This document shows positions 42,926-50,633 of a stretch of 60,097 bases of DNA, in pieces; position 1 is the stretch's first letter, and the number at the start of each line of letters is the position of its first letter. Under the pieces are notes generated by a model. The model searched no databases. It was given only the letters and a program-made list of their open reading frames with translations, and was not told where the DNA came from. The position numbers and the translations under genes were made by a program. The stretch comes from JBOGJG01 sp050747825 (lineage in GTDB: Bacteria > Acidobacteriota > UBA6911 > RPQK01 > JBOGJG01): NCBI GenBank assembly GCA_050747825.1, contig JBOGJG010000330.1, positions 1 through 60,097 of the forward strand, in the 5' to 3' direction.

Positions 42926-42934
42926 TCGACGGGG
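42912..42934 (+). terminator. Hairpin over the small membrane-protein stop codon
   Basis: ccccgtcg (42912-42919) pairs perfectly with cgacgggg (42927-42934) around a 7-base loop that holds the stop codon. No T run follows immediately (aaagctttcctctt), so it may stabilise the short mRNA rather than end it. A second set of inverted repeats downstream may complete termination. Confidence 0.5.
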
Positions 42935-42976
42935 AAAGCTTTCCTCTTCAGGGAAAATCTTACCGGGTGGGGAAAA

Positions 42977-43036
42977 GGCCTGAGACCTGAGGCTCAAGGT
43001 TTGTCTTTCCTTGTCTTTCCTCAGGCCGAGCCTTTT
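42977..43036 (+). terminator. Possible terminator before the nucleotidyltransferase gene
   Basis: ggcctgag (42977-42984) pairs with ctcaggcc (43020-43027), and an overlapping alternative pairs ggctc (42991-42995) with gagcc (43028-43032), directly followed by ttttta. The loop carries a direct repeat, ttgtctttcc twice (43001-43020). Mutually exclusive stems before a T run could act as a terminator; attenuation is possible but unsupported. Confidence 0.4.
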
Positions 43037-43091
43037 TAGTGGCACACCAATTGCTGAGTGGTTCACGCTAAAACCGACAAAGGAGTTTTAC

Positions 43092-44063
43092 ATGAACTAC
43101 CCAGGCGCAAAGGAAGAGCCTCGTTGGGCAATTGTGCTTTCCGGAGGGGAAGGTAAGCGCATGCAGTCCCTGACGCAACGCTGGCTGGGGAATAACCGGC
43201 CCAAACAGTACTGCACCTTCGTGGGCAGTCGCTCCATGCTGGAGCACACCATCGACCGGGCCGGGAGCATTGTCCCACCCGATCGGATTGTGACCGTAAT
43301 CGGCAACGGACACAGGACTTATATAGATCGTAATTTTAATTCCAAGGGCCGGATCATCGAGCAGCCGCAATCACGCGACACGCTGCCTGGTGTTCTGTTG
43401 CCGGCCAGCCATATATCCAGCACCGATCCCTCGGCCACTCTGCTGATTTTCCCGTCCGACCACTTTATCTATCCAGAAGAGAAGTTTCTGGAATATGCGG
43501 CGCAGGCGGCCTCGCTGGCTGAGCGCTTGAACAATCAAATTGTTTTGCTGGCTACCGTCCCGGAATATCCGGAGCCTGAATATGGCTGGATTGAGCCAGG
43601 GGATCTTATTTCCGCCGCATTTGGCAAACCGGCCAGGGCGGTGCGGAGGTTTCATGAGAAACCTTCCAAAGTGGCGGCCAGGAGATTTTATAGTCGCTGC
43701 TGGTTGTGCAACACGATGGTGATGGCCGTCAAGCTGCATACGCTCTGGTCAGTCGCTCAGAAATTTTTCCCGGAGCTGATCAGGCGCTTCGAGTTGATCC
43801 GTGACACGCTCAACTCAATGCGGCAAATCGAGGAGGCCCAGTATCAGACACCGGTTCTGACGCGTCTTTACCAGAATATGCCCTCGGTCAACATCTCTCA
43901 TGACCTGTTGATGAAAATTCCCGAGAGAATCGTAACGCTCCGCATGGAGGGGGTTCACTGGAATGACTGGGGCCAGCCGTCCCGGGTCGTGGAAAGTCTG
44001 GCTCGCATCGGCAAACGTCCGGCATTCCCACTCGATTACGCGGATGAACCGGTGTATGCGTGA
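43092..44063 (+). CDS. Mannose-1-phosphate guanylyltransferase-like nucleotidyltransferase
   Basis: This 323-residue GT-A type nucleotidyltransferase of the ManC/GMPP family would form GDP-mannose (or another NDP-hexose) from the sugar-1-phosphate and NTP. It has the signature AIVLSGGEGKRMQSLTQRW with NRPKQYCTFVG for nucleotide binding, FPSDHFI for the metal-binding Asp, and FHEKPS for the sugar. The C-terminal cupin (phosphomannose isomerase) domain of bifunctional ManC is absent. The ATG is supported by aaaggag 8 bases upstream. Substrate assignment is tentative. It converges with the transaldolase-isomerase gene. Confidence 0.82.
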   Translation: MNYPGAKEEPRWAIVLSGGEGKRMQSLTQRWLGNNRPKQYCTFVGSRSMLEHTIDRAGSIVPPDRIVTVIGNGHRTYIDRNFNSKGRIIEQPQSRDTLPGVLLPASHISSTDPSATLLIFPSDHFIYPEEKFLEYAAQAASLAERLNNQIVLLATVPEYPEPEYGWIEPGDLISAAFGKPARAVRRFHEKPSKVAARRFYSRCWLCNTMVMAVKLHTLWSVAQKFFPELIRRFELIRDTLNSMRQIEEAQYQTPVLTRLYQNMPSVNISHDLLMKIPERIVTLRMEGVHWNDWGQPSRVVESLARIGKRPAFPLDYADEPVYA

Positions 44064-44077
44064 GGATGGGATCGGAG

Positions 44078-46915
44078 TCAGAGGAATTTCGCCAGCTTTC
44101 CGAGTCCTTTCTCGATCTGGCCGTTGATGTGAACGCGCAGGACCCGCCGTCCCTTCTTTTGCAGGGCGGCGAAATCTCCCAGAGCCTGCGCTTCCTGAAG
44201 GATTCCAAAATCGTAACTCTCCCCGGGTATTGGCAGTTCTCCGGCAGGGTCTGCGGTAAGGATCACGAATATGCCGTTGCCAGATCCCCCCTTATAGAGC
44301 TGTCCCGTAGAGTGTAGATAACGCGGACCGTACCCGAGCATGGTCGCTACATTCAAACGATCACGCAGTTTCTTGCGCAAGGATTGCAAGGCGCGCTCCC
44401 GCGCCGGAGTGGCCTGAAAGTAGGGAAGCAGCGCAATGTAGTCTGGCGGCCTCGCTGCTCCGACAAATGAGCTCAGCAGGTCGGCCGGCCGATCCTTCTT
44501 ATTCTTTTTGCCCGCGCCTGAACCGCCCCCGTAAACAGCCAACTCGCCGTCTCGGATCAAAAGGAATCCATTCACCAGCTCTCCGGTCTTCTTCCATTCA
44601 GAAATGAGTTGTCGCGTATTCTCCTTGCTTTCTGACACATTTGGCTCGTCGAATGGATTGACCTTCATAGTTGACGCGGCCACAGCGGTAGCCAGCTCCC
44701 AGCGGTAGAACTCTTCTCCCAGGCCGATCTTCTCATCCAAGTCGATCCGCACAACGGGGTGCCCCTCCTTCTCCAGAGCCTCAACCTTCCTGTCCAGTGC
44801 CTGGTTGTCAGCCCCTCTCAGGCGCATATAAACGAAAACGCGGTCGGAGGCGTAGACGCCGGGCTTTCCAGCCGACTCATCGACGATCGGCACCAGACCC
44901 ACGCCCTGCTTGCCCGTGCTTTCCGCCAGCAGTTGCTCAACCCAAACTCCGAATGCCGAGATGGGCTCTGAAAGAAAGAACGTTATTTTGTCCCGCCCGC
45001 GAAAATGCAGAAGCGCCAGCAAGACACCCAACTCAATACCAGGGTTCACGCTGGCCGGGACTTCCTTGCCGTAAGTGGCCTTAAACTGCAGGGCCCGGTC
45101 GAGCAGCGCTCGAACATCCATTCCAAGCAGGGCCATGGGCACAAGGCCAAAATAAGACAGGGCAGAGTAGCGCCCGCCGATATCCTCCGGATTCAAAAAG
45201 CAGGCGCGGAAGCCTTTCCGGGAAGCCTCTTTGGCTAATGATGACTCAGGGTCGGTGATGGCCACGAAGTGGGCGCCCTTGTTCTTGGAGTCCAGCCGAT
45301 CGTAGAAGTAGCTGTAAAAACTCGAGGTTTCAGTGGTTGTGCCCGACTTGCTGGCGACAATAAAAAGTGTGTTCCGAGGCTGAATTTGGGACTCTACTGC
45401 GCGTACCGCGTCCGGCGCCGTGTTGTCCAGGACGATCAGCGCAGGCCAGCCCCGCGCCGACCCAAACGTCTCTCTGCAGACTTCCGGACAAAGACTGCTG
45501 CCGCCCATCCCAAGGAGCACGACATGCTCAAACTTCCCCTTTTTGACGTCCCGGGCAAAACGCTCAATCTCGTCCAGTTTTCCTAAGAAGTCTTCCAGAC
45601 TATCCAGCCAACCCAGGCGATTTCGAATGCTCTCGGGCCGAAAAGGATCGGATTTCCAGAGCGTGGCATCCCTGGCAAAAAGCCGTTTCGAAAACTGGCG
45701 ATCGTCAAGCGATTTCAGCGCGGTTTGGAGCAGGGATGACATGGCGCCATCCACCGCCACTTGCTGGCCATTGAGTTTCTTGCCCAGGATCTCGGCTCTT
45801 TTTCTGGTTAAGGTGCTTATCAACTGATCAAAGGGATCGATGAACTTCTGGATGCCCTCACTCTGAAGCTGAACGGTCACCTGATCGAGATCGACACCGA
45901 CGCTGGCCAGCTCAGCCATCACTTTTCGGGCTTCGCTGACACCCTGCTCGATGGTCCCTTTTTCCACAACGCCATGATCGGCGAAAGCCTCGATCGTCTC
46001 ATCGGGCAGCGTGTTGACGGTATGAGGGCCTATGAGGGGCTCGACATAGCGGACATCATCGTAAAGCGGGTCTTTAGTACTGGTGCTGGCCCAAAGCAGG
46101 CGCTGCACTCGCGCGCCTTTTTCTTCCAGGGTCTGCCAGCGCTTTCCTCTGAAGAGCTTCTTGAAGCTCTGATAGGCCAGCTTGGCGTTGGCAATGGCCA
46201 CAGTTCCCAGTAGTTCTTCGGCTCGGGGACCCTTACCGCCGCCGCCCCGGACCTCAGGACGGATGCGATGGCCGAGAAGCTGATCCACCAGAACATCGAT
46301 GCGACTCAGGAAAAAGCTGGCTACGGAGGCGATCTTCTCGATCGATTTTCCCTCTTCCAGGCGCCGCTGCAACGCTTTAATGTAGGCCGCGGCCACGGCC
46401 TCGTAGCTCTCGATCGAAAAAAGAAGGGTGATATTAATGTTCACGCCTTCATAGAGCATCTGCTCGATGGCCGGCACTCCGGCCGGCGTGCCCGGGATCT
46501 TGATGAAAAGATTGGGGCGGTTCACCGCCTTAGCCAGGCGGCGCGCTTCCTCAATCGTCCCTTGGGTGTCGTGAGCCAGATATGGAGAGACTTCGAGGCT
46601 GACAAAGCCGTCCAAACCGTCCGAATCCTTATAGACCGAATGCATGATATCGCAGGCGTCCTGGACGTCCTTGACCACCAGGCGCTCGTAAATCTGGCCG
46701 ACCGGCGTCTTTTGCGCCACCAGTTGTTTGATCTGCTCGTCGTAGTCGTGGCTCTTAGAGATCGCTTTGTTGAAAATGGCGGGATTGGACGTAATGCCGC
46801 GCAGGCCCTCTTTTTTGGCTCGCTTCCGCAACTCGCCATTTACGATCATCCCTCTCGTCAGATTGTCGAGCCAATAGCTCTGTCCGTGCTCGATAAGTTG
46901 CAAAAGGGAACTCAT
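44078..46915 (-). CDS. Transaldolase-glucose-6-phosphate isomerase fusion
   Basis: This 945-residue bifunctional enzyme has transaldolase at about 1-365, with the Schiff-base Lys139 in LFIKIPGTPAG and SLEVSPYLAHDT. Phosphoglucose isomerase occupies about 385-945, with LLGMGGSSLCPEV, then FIVASKSGTTTETSSFYS (sugar phosphate loop) and QLLAESTGKQGVG. Transaldolase exchanges three-carbon units between sedoheptulose-7-P and glyceraldehyde-3-P; the isomerase links fructose-6-P and glucose-6-P. The fusion joins the pentose phosphate pathway to glucose-6-P supply. The ATG at 46915 has aaaaaggag 6 bases upstream. The rpiB stop lies in the ribosome binding region, so the pair is coupled. Confidence 0.95.
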   Translation of the reverse strand: MSSLLQLIEHGQSYWLDNLTRGMIVNGELRKRAKKEGLRGITSNPAIFNKAISKSHDYDEQIKQLVAQKTPVGQIYERLVVKDVQDACDIMHSVYKDSDGLDGFVSLEVSPYLAHDTQGTIEEARRLAKAVNRPNLFIKIPGTPAGVPAIEQMLYEGVNINITLLFSIESYEAVAAAYIKALQRRLEEGKSIEKIASVASFFLSRIDVLVDQLLGHRIRPEVRGGGGKGPRAEELLGTVAIANAKLAYQSFKKLFRGKRWQTLEEKGARVQRLLWASTSTKDPLYDDVRYVEPLIGPHTVNTLPDETIEAFADHGVVEKGTIEQGVSEARKVMAELASVGVDLDQVTVQLQSEGIQKFIDPFDQLISTLTRKRAEILGKKLNGQQVAVDGAMSSLLQTALKSLDDRQFSKRLFARDATLWKSDPFRPESIRNRLGWLDSLEDFLGKLDEIERFARDVKKGKFEHVVLLGMGGSSLCPEVCRETFGSARGWPALIVLDNTAPDAVRAVESQIQPRNTLFIVASKSGTTTETSSFYSYFYDRLDSKNKGAHFVAITDPESSLAKEASRKGFRACFLNPEDIGGRYSALSYFGLVPMALLGMDVRALLDRALQFKATYGKEVPASVNPGIELGVLLALLHFRGRDKITFFLSEPISAFGVWVEQLLAESTGKQGVGLVPIVDESAGKPGVYASDRVFVYMRLRGADNQALDRKVEALEKEGHPVVRIDLDEKIGLGEEFYRWELATAVAASTMKVNPFDEPNVSESKENTRQLISEWKKTGELVNGFLLIRDGELAVYGGGSGAGKKNKKDRPADLLSSFVGAARPPDYIALLPYFQATPARERALQSLRKKLRDRLNVATMLGYGPRYLHSTGQLYKGGSGNGIFVILTADPAGELPIPGESYDFGILQEAQALGDFAALQKKGRRVLRVHINGQIEKGLGKLAKFL

Positions 46916-46917
46916 GA

Positions 46918-47385
46918 TCACTCCTTTTTCATCGTTCTGGATTCAATTGCTTCAATCTTCTTCAGGCGCCGCGCAAAGCGCTCCTGGCCTTGAAATCGGG
47001 CTGACAAAAAGGCCTTGACGAGTTCACGGGCCAACTCGACCCCGATGACCCGCTCGCCCAGGCAGAGGACATTTACGTCATCGTGCTCCACGCCCTGGCG
47101 CGCAGAGTAAGTATCATGGCAGACCCCAGCCCGGATGCCGCAAAATTTATTGGCTGCAACGCTGACGCCTACGGCGCTTCCACAAACAAGAATACCGCGA
47201 TCCGCGCGTGCTTCCAACAAAGCCTTGGCCACGGCTTCGGCAAAGTCAGGGTAGTCCGACGGCTCCTGGCAATGAGTTCCCAAATCCAGGGCTTCGCAGC
47301 CTTGTTTCTTCACCTCTGCCACAAGAATGTTCTTTAGTTTGTACCCCGCATGATCGGCCGCCAGAGCTACTCGCATCCGCGCCAT
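46918..47385 (-). CDS. rpiB: Ribose-5-phosphate isomerase B
   Basis: This 155-residue isomerase interconverts ribose-5-P and ribulose-5-P. It shows RVALAADHAGYKLK, the GSAVGVSVAANKFCGIRAG loop (phosphate binding) and HDDVNVLCLG, as in the RpiB/LacA/LacB family. The catalytic Cys of many RpiB enzymes (GSGIGMSIAANK-type loop preceded by Cys) is present in ILVCGSAVG. It is coupled to the transaldolase-isomerase gene, which sits immediately downstream in the same operon. The start diverges from the ROK kinase gene across only 28 bases. Confidence 0.95.
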   Translation of the reverse strand: MARMRVALAADHAGYKLKNILVAEVKKQGCEALDLGTHCQEPSDYPDFAEAVAKALLEARADRGILVCGSAVGVSVAANKFCGIRAGVCHDTYSARQGVEHDDVNVLCLGERVIGVELARELVKAFLSARFQGQERFARRLKKIEAIESRTMKKE

Positions 47386-47401
47386 TTTAACGGATTGTTG
47401 C

Positions 47402-47407
47402 TAAAAT
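47402..47407 (+). promoter_or_regulatory. -10-like hexamer suggesting leaderless transcription of the ROK gene
   Basis: TAAAAT ends 6 bases before the ROK start codon, so a transcript started from it would begin at or near the A of the ATG. No proper ribosome binding site lies between. The only sequence upstream is the 28-base gap with rpiB, so a -35 element would have to lie inside rpiB. Function is inferred. Confidence 0.35.
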
Positions 47408-47413
47408 CAGGAA

Positions 47414-48403
47414 ATGCTTACTGTGGGCGTTGACCTGGGAGGGACCAAAGTGGCCATTGCGGTGGTGGACTCTTCCGGAAAGGTGCTTTTCTCAGAACGC
47501 ATTGCCACTCGAGACGACCAAGGTCCGGACGTGGTTATCTCGGACCTGGTAGATGGCGTCAGAAACTCATTCGGACAAATTTCTGAGCGGCCCCTGGGTG
47601 TGGGCATCGGCGTCGCCGGACAGGTGGACGATTTATCCGGAGCAGTTCTCTTTGCTCCCAACCTGCAATGGCGGGATGTCCCCTTGAAGGCCGAACTGGA
47701 GGAAGCCCTGGACCTGCCGGTGTTCGTGACCAATGACGTGCGCGCCGCCACCTGGGGAGAGTGGCTGCACGGCGCCGGCCTGGGAGTCGCCGACCTCGTC
47801 TGCGTCTTCGTGGGCACAGGAATCGGAGGCGGCGTAATCAGCGGAGGCCGGATGCTGCACGGCTGCAGCAATACCGCCGGAGAAGTAGGACATATGACAG
47901 TCGTGACCGACGGACGCAAGTGCAGTTGCGGAGGCCGCGGCTGCGTTGAGGCTTATGCCGGAGGCTGGGCTCTGGCGGCCCGGGCCCAAGAGCGTTTGCA
48001 GGATGATCCTGAAATTGGCCGAGCCATCCTGGACCAAGCGGGTGACGCACAGTCAGTCACTGCCGCCACAATAGGCCAGGCGTATCTGGAAGGGGACGAT
48101 CTGGCCAGGCAGATCATCGAAGAAGCTATACGGCACCTGGCGGCCGCCACAGTGACCATTGTCAACGCCTTTAACCCGTGCCGGATCATCCTGGGGGGAG
48201 GGGTAATCCGGGGCATACCGGAAATCGTAGAGGCTGTTGACGAGATCGTTCGCTCCCGGGCCCTCAGTACCGCTTTGACCGGATTGAAGATTGTTCCGTC
48301 CGATCTCCTGGGAAACGCCGGCGCCATCGGCGCCGGCGCCTTCGCAAGACTTTCGGCTACCGGAGAAGTCTCACGCCTTATCCAGGACCATCAGCAGCAA
48401 TAG
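47414..48403 (+). CDS. ROK family sugar kinase (glucokinase-like)
   Basis: This 329-residue ROK-family protein starts with the ATP-binding motif VGVDLGGTKVAIAVVD. It has the catalytic Asp region VTNDVRAATWGEW, the sugar-site GEVGHMTV, and the ROK zinc motif CSCGGRGCVEAYAGG. Without a helix-turn-helix it is a kinase and not an NagC-type regulator. Glucose or N-acetyl-sugar specificity is not decided by motifs; glucokinase is favoured by the adjacent glucose-6-P isomerase fusion and the glucan operon. Its 3' end overlaps convergently with ctaB by 33 bases. Confidence 0.9.
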   Translation: MLTVGVDLGGTKVAIAVVDSSGKVLFSERIATRDDQGPDVVISDLVDGVRNSFGQISERPLGVGIGVAGQVDDLSGAVLFAPNLQWRDVPLKAELEEALDLPVFVTNDVRAATWGEWLHGAGLGVADLVCVFVGTGIGGGVISGGRMLHGCSNTAGEVGHMTVVTDGRKCSCGGRGCVEAYAGGWALAARAQERLQDDPEIGRAILDQAGDAQSVTAATIGQAYLEGDDLARQIIEEAIRHLAAATVTIVNAFNPCRIILGGGVIRGIPEIVEAVDEIVRSRALSTALTGLKIVPSDLLGNAGAIGAGAFARLSATGEVSRLIQDHQQQ

Positions 48404-49306
48404 CAGCGGCAGGTAAATCACGGTGACTTTCAGAAGCTCTCTGGCCGAGGATGAAGTGAGCGGGCGGACCGCTCGAAGCGCAAAGGCCAGGAAGCCGGTT
48501 CCCAGAATCGCGGCGCCCATCAGGTAGACACTGCCAGTTAAAGTCAGGACCCAGGGCAGAATGCTCGAAACAACCAGGGCTATCGAGAGAAAAACGATGC
48601 GCCGGCCGGTCTTTCTTCCCAGCGGATCCACAGCCGGCAGCATGATGAGCCCGGCGCGCTCATACTCAGCCTTGTAGCGCCAGCCGATGGCTAGAAAATG
48701 AGGGAATTGCCAGAAGAACAAAATGGCAAAAAGCGTCAAAGCCTGCAGATTCAACTCACCCCGCAGGGCCGCCCAGCCGATCAGAGGGGGAATAGCTCCC
48801 GGAAAAGCTCCCACGGTCGTGCAAAAAGATGTTTTCTTCTTCAAAGGGGTGTAGAGCAACACGTACAACGCGGCCGTCAAAGCCGCCAGTGTGGCGGCCA
48901 GAACATTTGTGAAAGCCAGCAAATAGAGGACCCCGCCTGTTGCGAGCAGAAGACCGAACCACAGGACGCGATTCGCTTCCAGCCTGCCGGAGGGAAGCGG
49001 CCGGCCAGAGGTGCGCTCCATTTTAGCGTCCGATTCCCGCTCCAGAAATTGATTCAAAACGGCGCTGGCGGCAGCCACGATTGCCGTCCCCAGCAGCACG
49101 TGAAAAAACACAGCCAGATCGATGGTCGCGCTGGAGGCCATATAAAAACCGGCAGCCGTCGTGACCAGTACCAGCCCGGTGATGCGTGGTTTGGTCAGCT
49201 CCAGGTAGGCCTCCAGTCGCTGCAATTGCAGCCCCGGAGGCACTGAGACACCGAGCCGCCTTTGAATCAATCCCTGTGGGTTTGTGGCTCTGTGGCTCAC
49301 ACTCAT
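48371..49306 (-). CDS. ctaB: Protoheme IX farnesyltransferase
   Basis: This 311-residue UbiA-superfamily membrane prenyltransferase converts haem B to haem O for terminal oxidases. It has about nine helices and the two Asp-rich sites NQFLERESDAKMERTSGRPL and YTPLKKKTSFCTTVGAFPGAIPPLIGW, the latter typical of CtaB/CyoE. The N-terminal extension (about 30 residues before LTKPRITGLVL) is not conserved, and a later start is possible. No cytochrome oxidase genes are in the window, so it is separated from its partners. Convergent with the ROK gene (33-base overlap). Confidence 0.92.
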   Translation of the reverse strand: MSVSHRATNPQGLIQRRLGVSVPPGLQLQRLEAYLELTKPRITGLVLVTTAAGFYMASSATIDLAVFFHVLLGTAIVAAASAVLNQFLERESDAKMERTSGRPLPSGRLEANRVLWFGLLLATGGVLYLLAFTNVLAATLAALTAALYVLLYTPLKKKTSFCTTVGAFPGAIPPLIGWAALRGELNLQALTLFAILFFWQFPHFLAIGWRYKAEYERAGLIMLPAVDPLGRKTGRRIVFLSIALVVSSILPWVLTLTGSVYLMGAAILGTGFLAFALRAVRPLTSSSARELLKVTVIYLPLLLLLMVLDKA

Positions 49307-49330
49307 AATGGCGTAGTATACAATAGCCGC

Positions 49331-49705
49331 GTGTCTGTTAGCGGTTCAATTGGTATTAAACTCGGCCCTTTCTACTATATGCTCACACTTGCCCACAACG
49401 GGTGGATAGCGGCCGATATGGTCCAGTACATCGATGACATCCTAGAGGCCACCGACAAGGAGGTAGCCATCCTGAAGCTCTTGGGTTATACGATGGAAGT
49501 CGGCCAGACACCCCCTTCCCGAAGATCCGACCACTGGGTGGAAGTCGATCTCGAGAACCAGGTGCTGACTACCAATTCCGATCTAATACGAAAAGCTGTG
49601 GATGAAAAGCCTCCCGAACCCGAAGACCCGTACAGCCCCGTCGCCCTGAAACGCGTGCACCGTGTGCTGGATGCATATGACTTTACGGTGAGGTTGGTTT
49701 CTTAG
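49331..49705 (+). CDS. Hypothetical protein
   Basis: The 124-residue product was not recognised. The middle (MVQYIDDILEATDKEVAILKLLGYTMEVGQ) looks like two helices with acidic ends, and the C-terminal half is hydrophilic and Pro/Glu-rich (DEKPPEPEDPYSP). It has no signal peptide or membrane segment. The GTG at 49331 lies 6 bases after a -10-like TACAAT (49319-49324), the same geometry as the ROK gene, so transcription could be leaderless. The ATG at 49379 is an alternative. It diverges from ctaB. Codon use looks like the neighbours', which supports it being real. Confidence 0.5.
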   Translation: MSVSGSIGIKLGPFYYMLTLAHNGWIAADMVQYIDDILEATDKEVAILKLLGYTMEVGQTPPSRRSDHWVEVDLENQVLTTNSDLIRKAVDEKPPEPEDPYSPVALKRVHRVLDAYDFTVRLVS

Positions 49706-49859
49706 TGTGACTAACAGCCTGTGGTAAAAGTCCTGAGGGGCCGGGGGGGGGGCCGGACTGCTCACAGAGGCTCAAGTGACCGGCCGCCCCCTCGTGGGCT
49801 TTCTCCAGGAAAACGGTAGGGGTCCTGGAACAGGGCTCCATGCTACCAGGCGACTCTGA

Positions 49860-50633
49860 CTATTTCTGGGTCCAGGAGGGGCTTCTTTTCTCCAGGAAGG
49901 CGCTGACTCCTTCTTGAAATTCTTCGCTGGTACGCACCAGGGCGTTAAAGTGAGCGGCCAAGGCCAGAGCTTCATTCAAACTCAGCCCCTGGACCTCATG
50001 TATCAGTCTTTTGGCCTGCGCCATTGCAGCCGGACCACCCCTGGCTAATTCCTGGCCTAATTCCAGAGCCCGGGAAAGGAGTCGATCGGCCGAGACCACT
50101 TCATTGACGAGTCCGAAATCCCGGGCTTCTCGGGCCGTAAATGTCCGCCCGGTCAGCAGTAGTTCACGGGCCCGTTTCTCTCCGCAAGCACGCAGCAGGA
50201 AGACCGCAACCAGGGCTGGGATGAAGCCGATCTTTACCTCGGGGTAGGCAAAGACCGCCTCTTTGGCAGCCACGACCATATCGCAAACAGTCACCAGTCC
50301 ACAGCCGCCTCCCATGGCAGGGCCATTAACAGCGGCGATGACCGGCTTCGGAAACTCGTACAGCCTGCGAAAGAAATTCATGAAGCGCAGACTGGCGGCG
50401 CGGTTTTTCTCCACCGGCTGGGAGGCCGTCTCGCGCAACTCGCCTATGTCGGCGCCGGCCGAAAACGCTTTGCCTTCACCCGTAAGGACAATGGCAGCTA
50501 TATCCTCTCGCCGTTCAACCTCATTCAGGACCTCCTCGAATCGCGCGATCAATTCCATTGAGATGGCATTCCTCACTTCGGGACGGTTCAAAGTAAGTAT
50601 GGCGGAAGGAGGGGTGTAATCGACTTTGATCAA
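49860..50633 (-). CDS. Enoyl-CoA hydratase/isomerase family protein
   Basis: The 257-residue crotonase-fold protein has the oxyanion-hole motifs AFSAGADIGEL and GGGCGLVTVCDMVVA, and the typical FGLVNEVV and SRALELGQELA segments. It would hydrate an enoyl-CoA or isomerise a related thioester in fatty-acid or branched-chain amino-acid breakdown; the exact substrate is unclear. The TTG start overlaps the carboxyltransferase stop (ttga), so the two genes are translationally coupled. This favours a methylcrotonyl/methylglutaconyl-type (leucine catabolism) role, but only as an inference. Confidence 0.88.
   Translation of the reverse strand: MIKVDYTPPSAILTLNRPEVRNAISMELIARFEEVLNEVERREDIAAIVLTGEGKAFSAGADIGELRETASQPVEKNRAASLRFMNFFRRLYEFPKPVIAAVNGPAMGGGCGLVTVCDMVVAAKEAVFAYPEVKIGFIPALVAVFLLRACGEKRARELLLTGRTFTAREARDFGLVNEVVSADRLLSRALELGQELARGGPAAMAQAKRLIHEVQGLSLNEALALAAHFNALVRTSEEFQEGVSAFLEKRSPSWTQK

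Noticed and set aside
46268..46993. 241-codon plus-strand frame opposite the transaldolase domain
   Set aside because: Antisense of the transaldolase-isomerase fusion.
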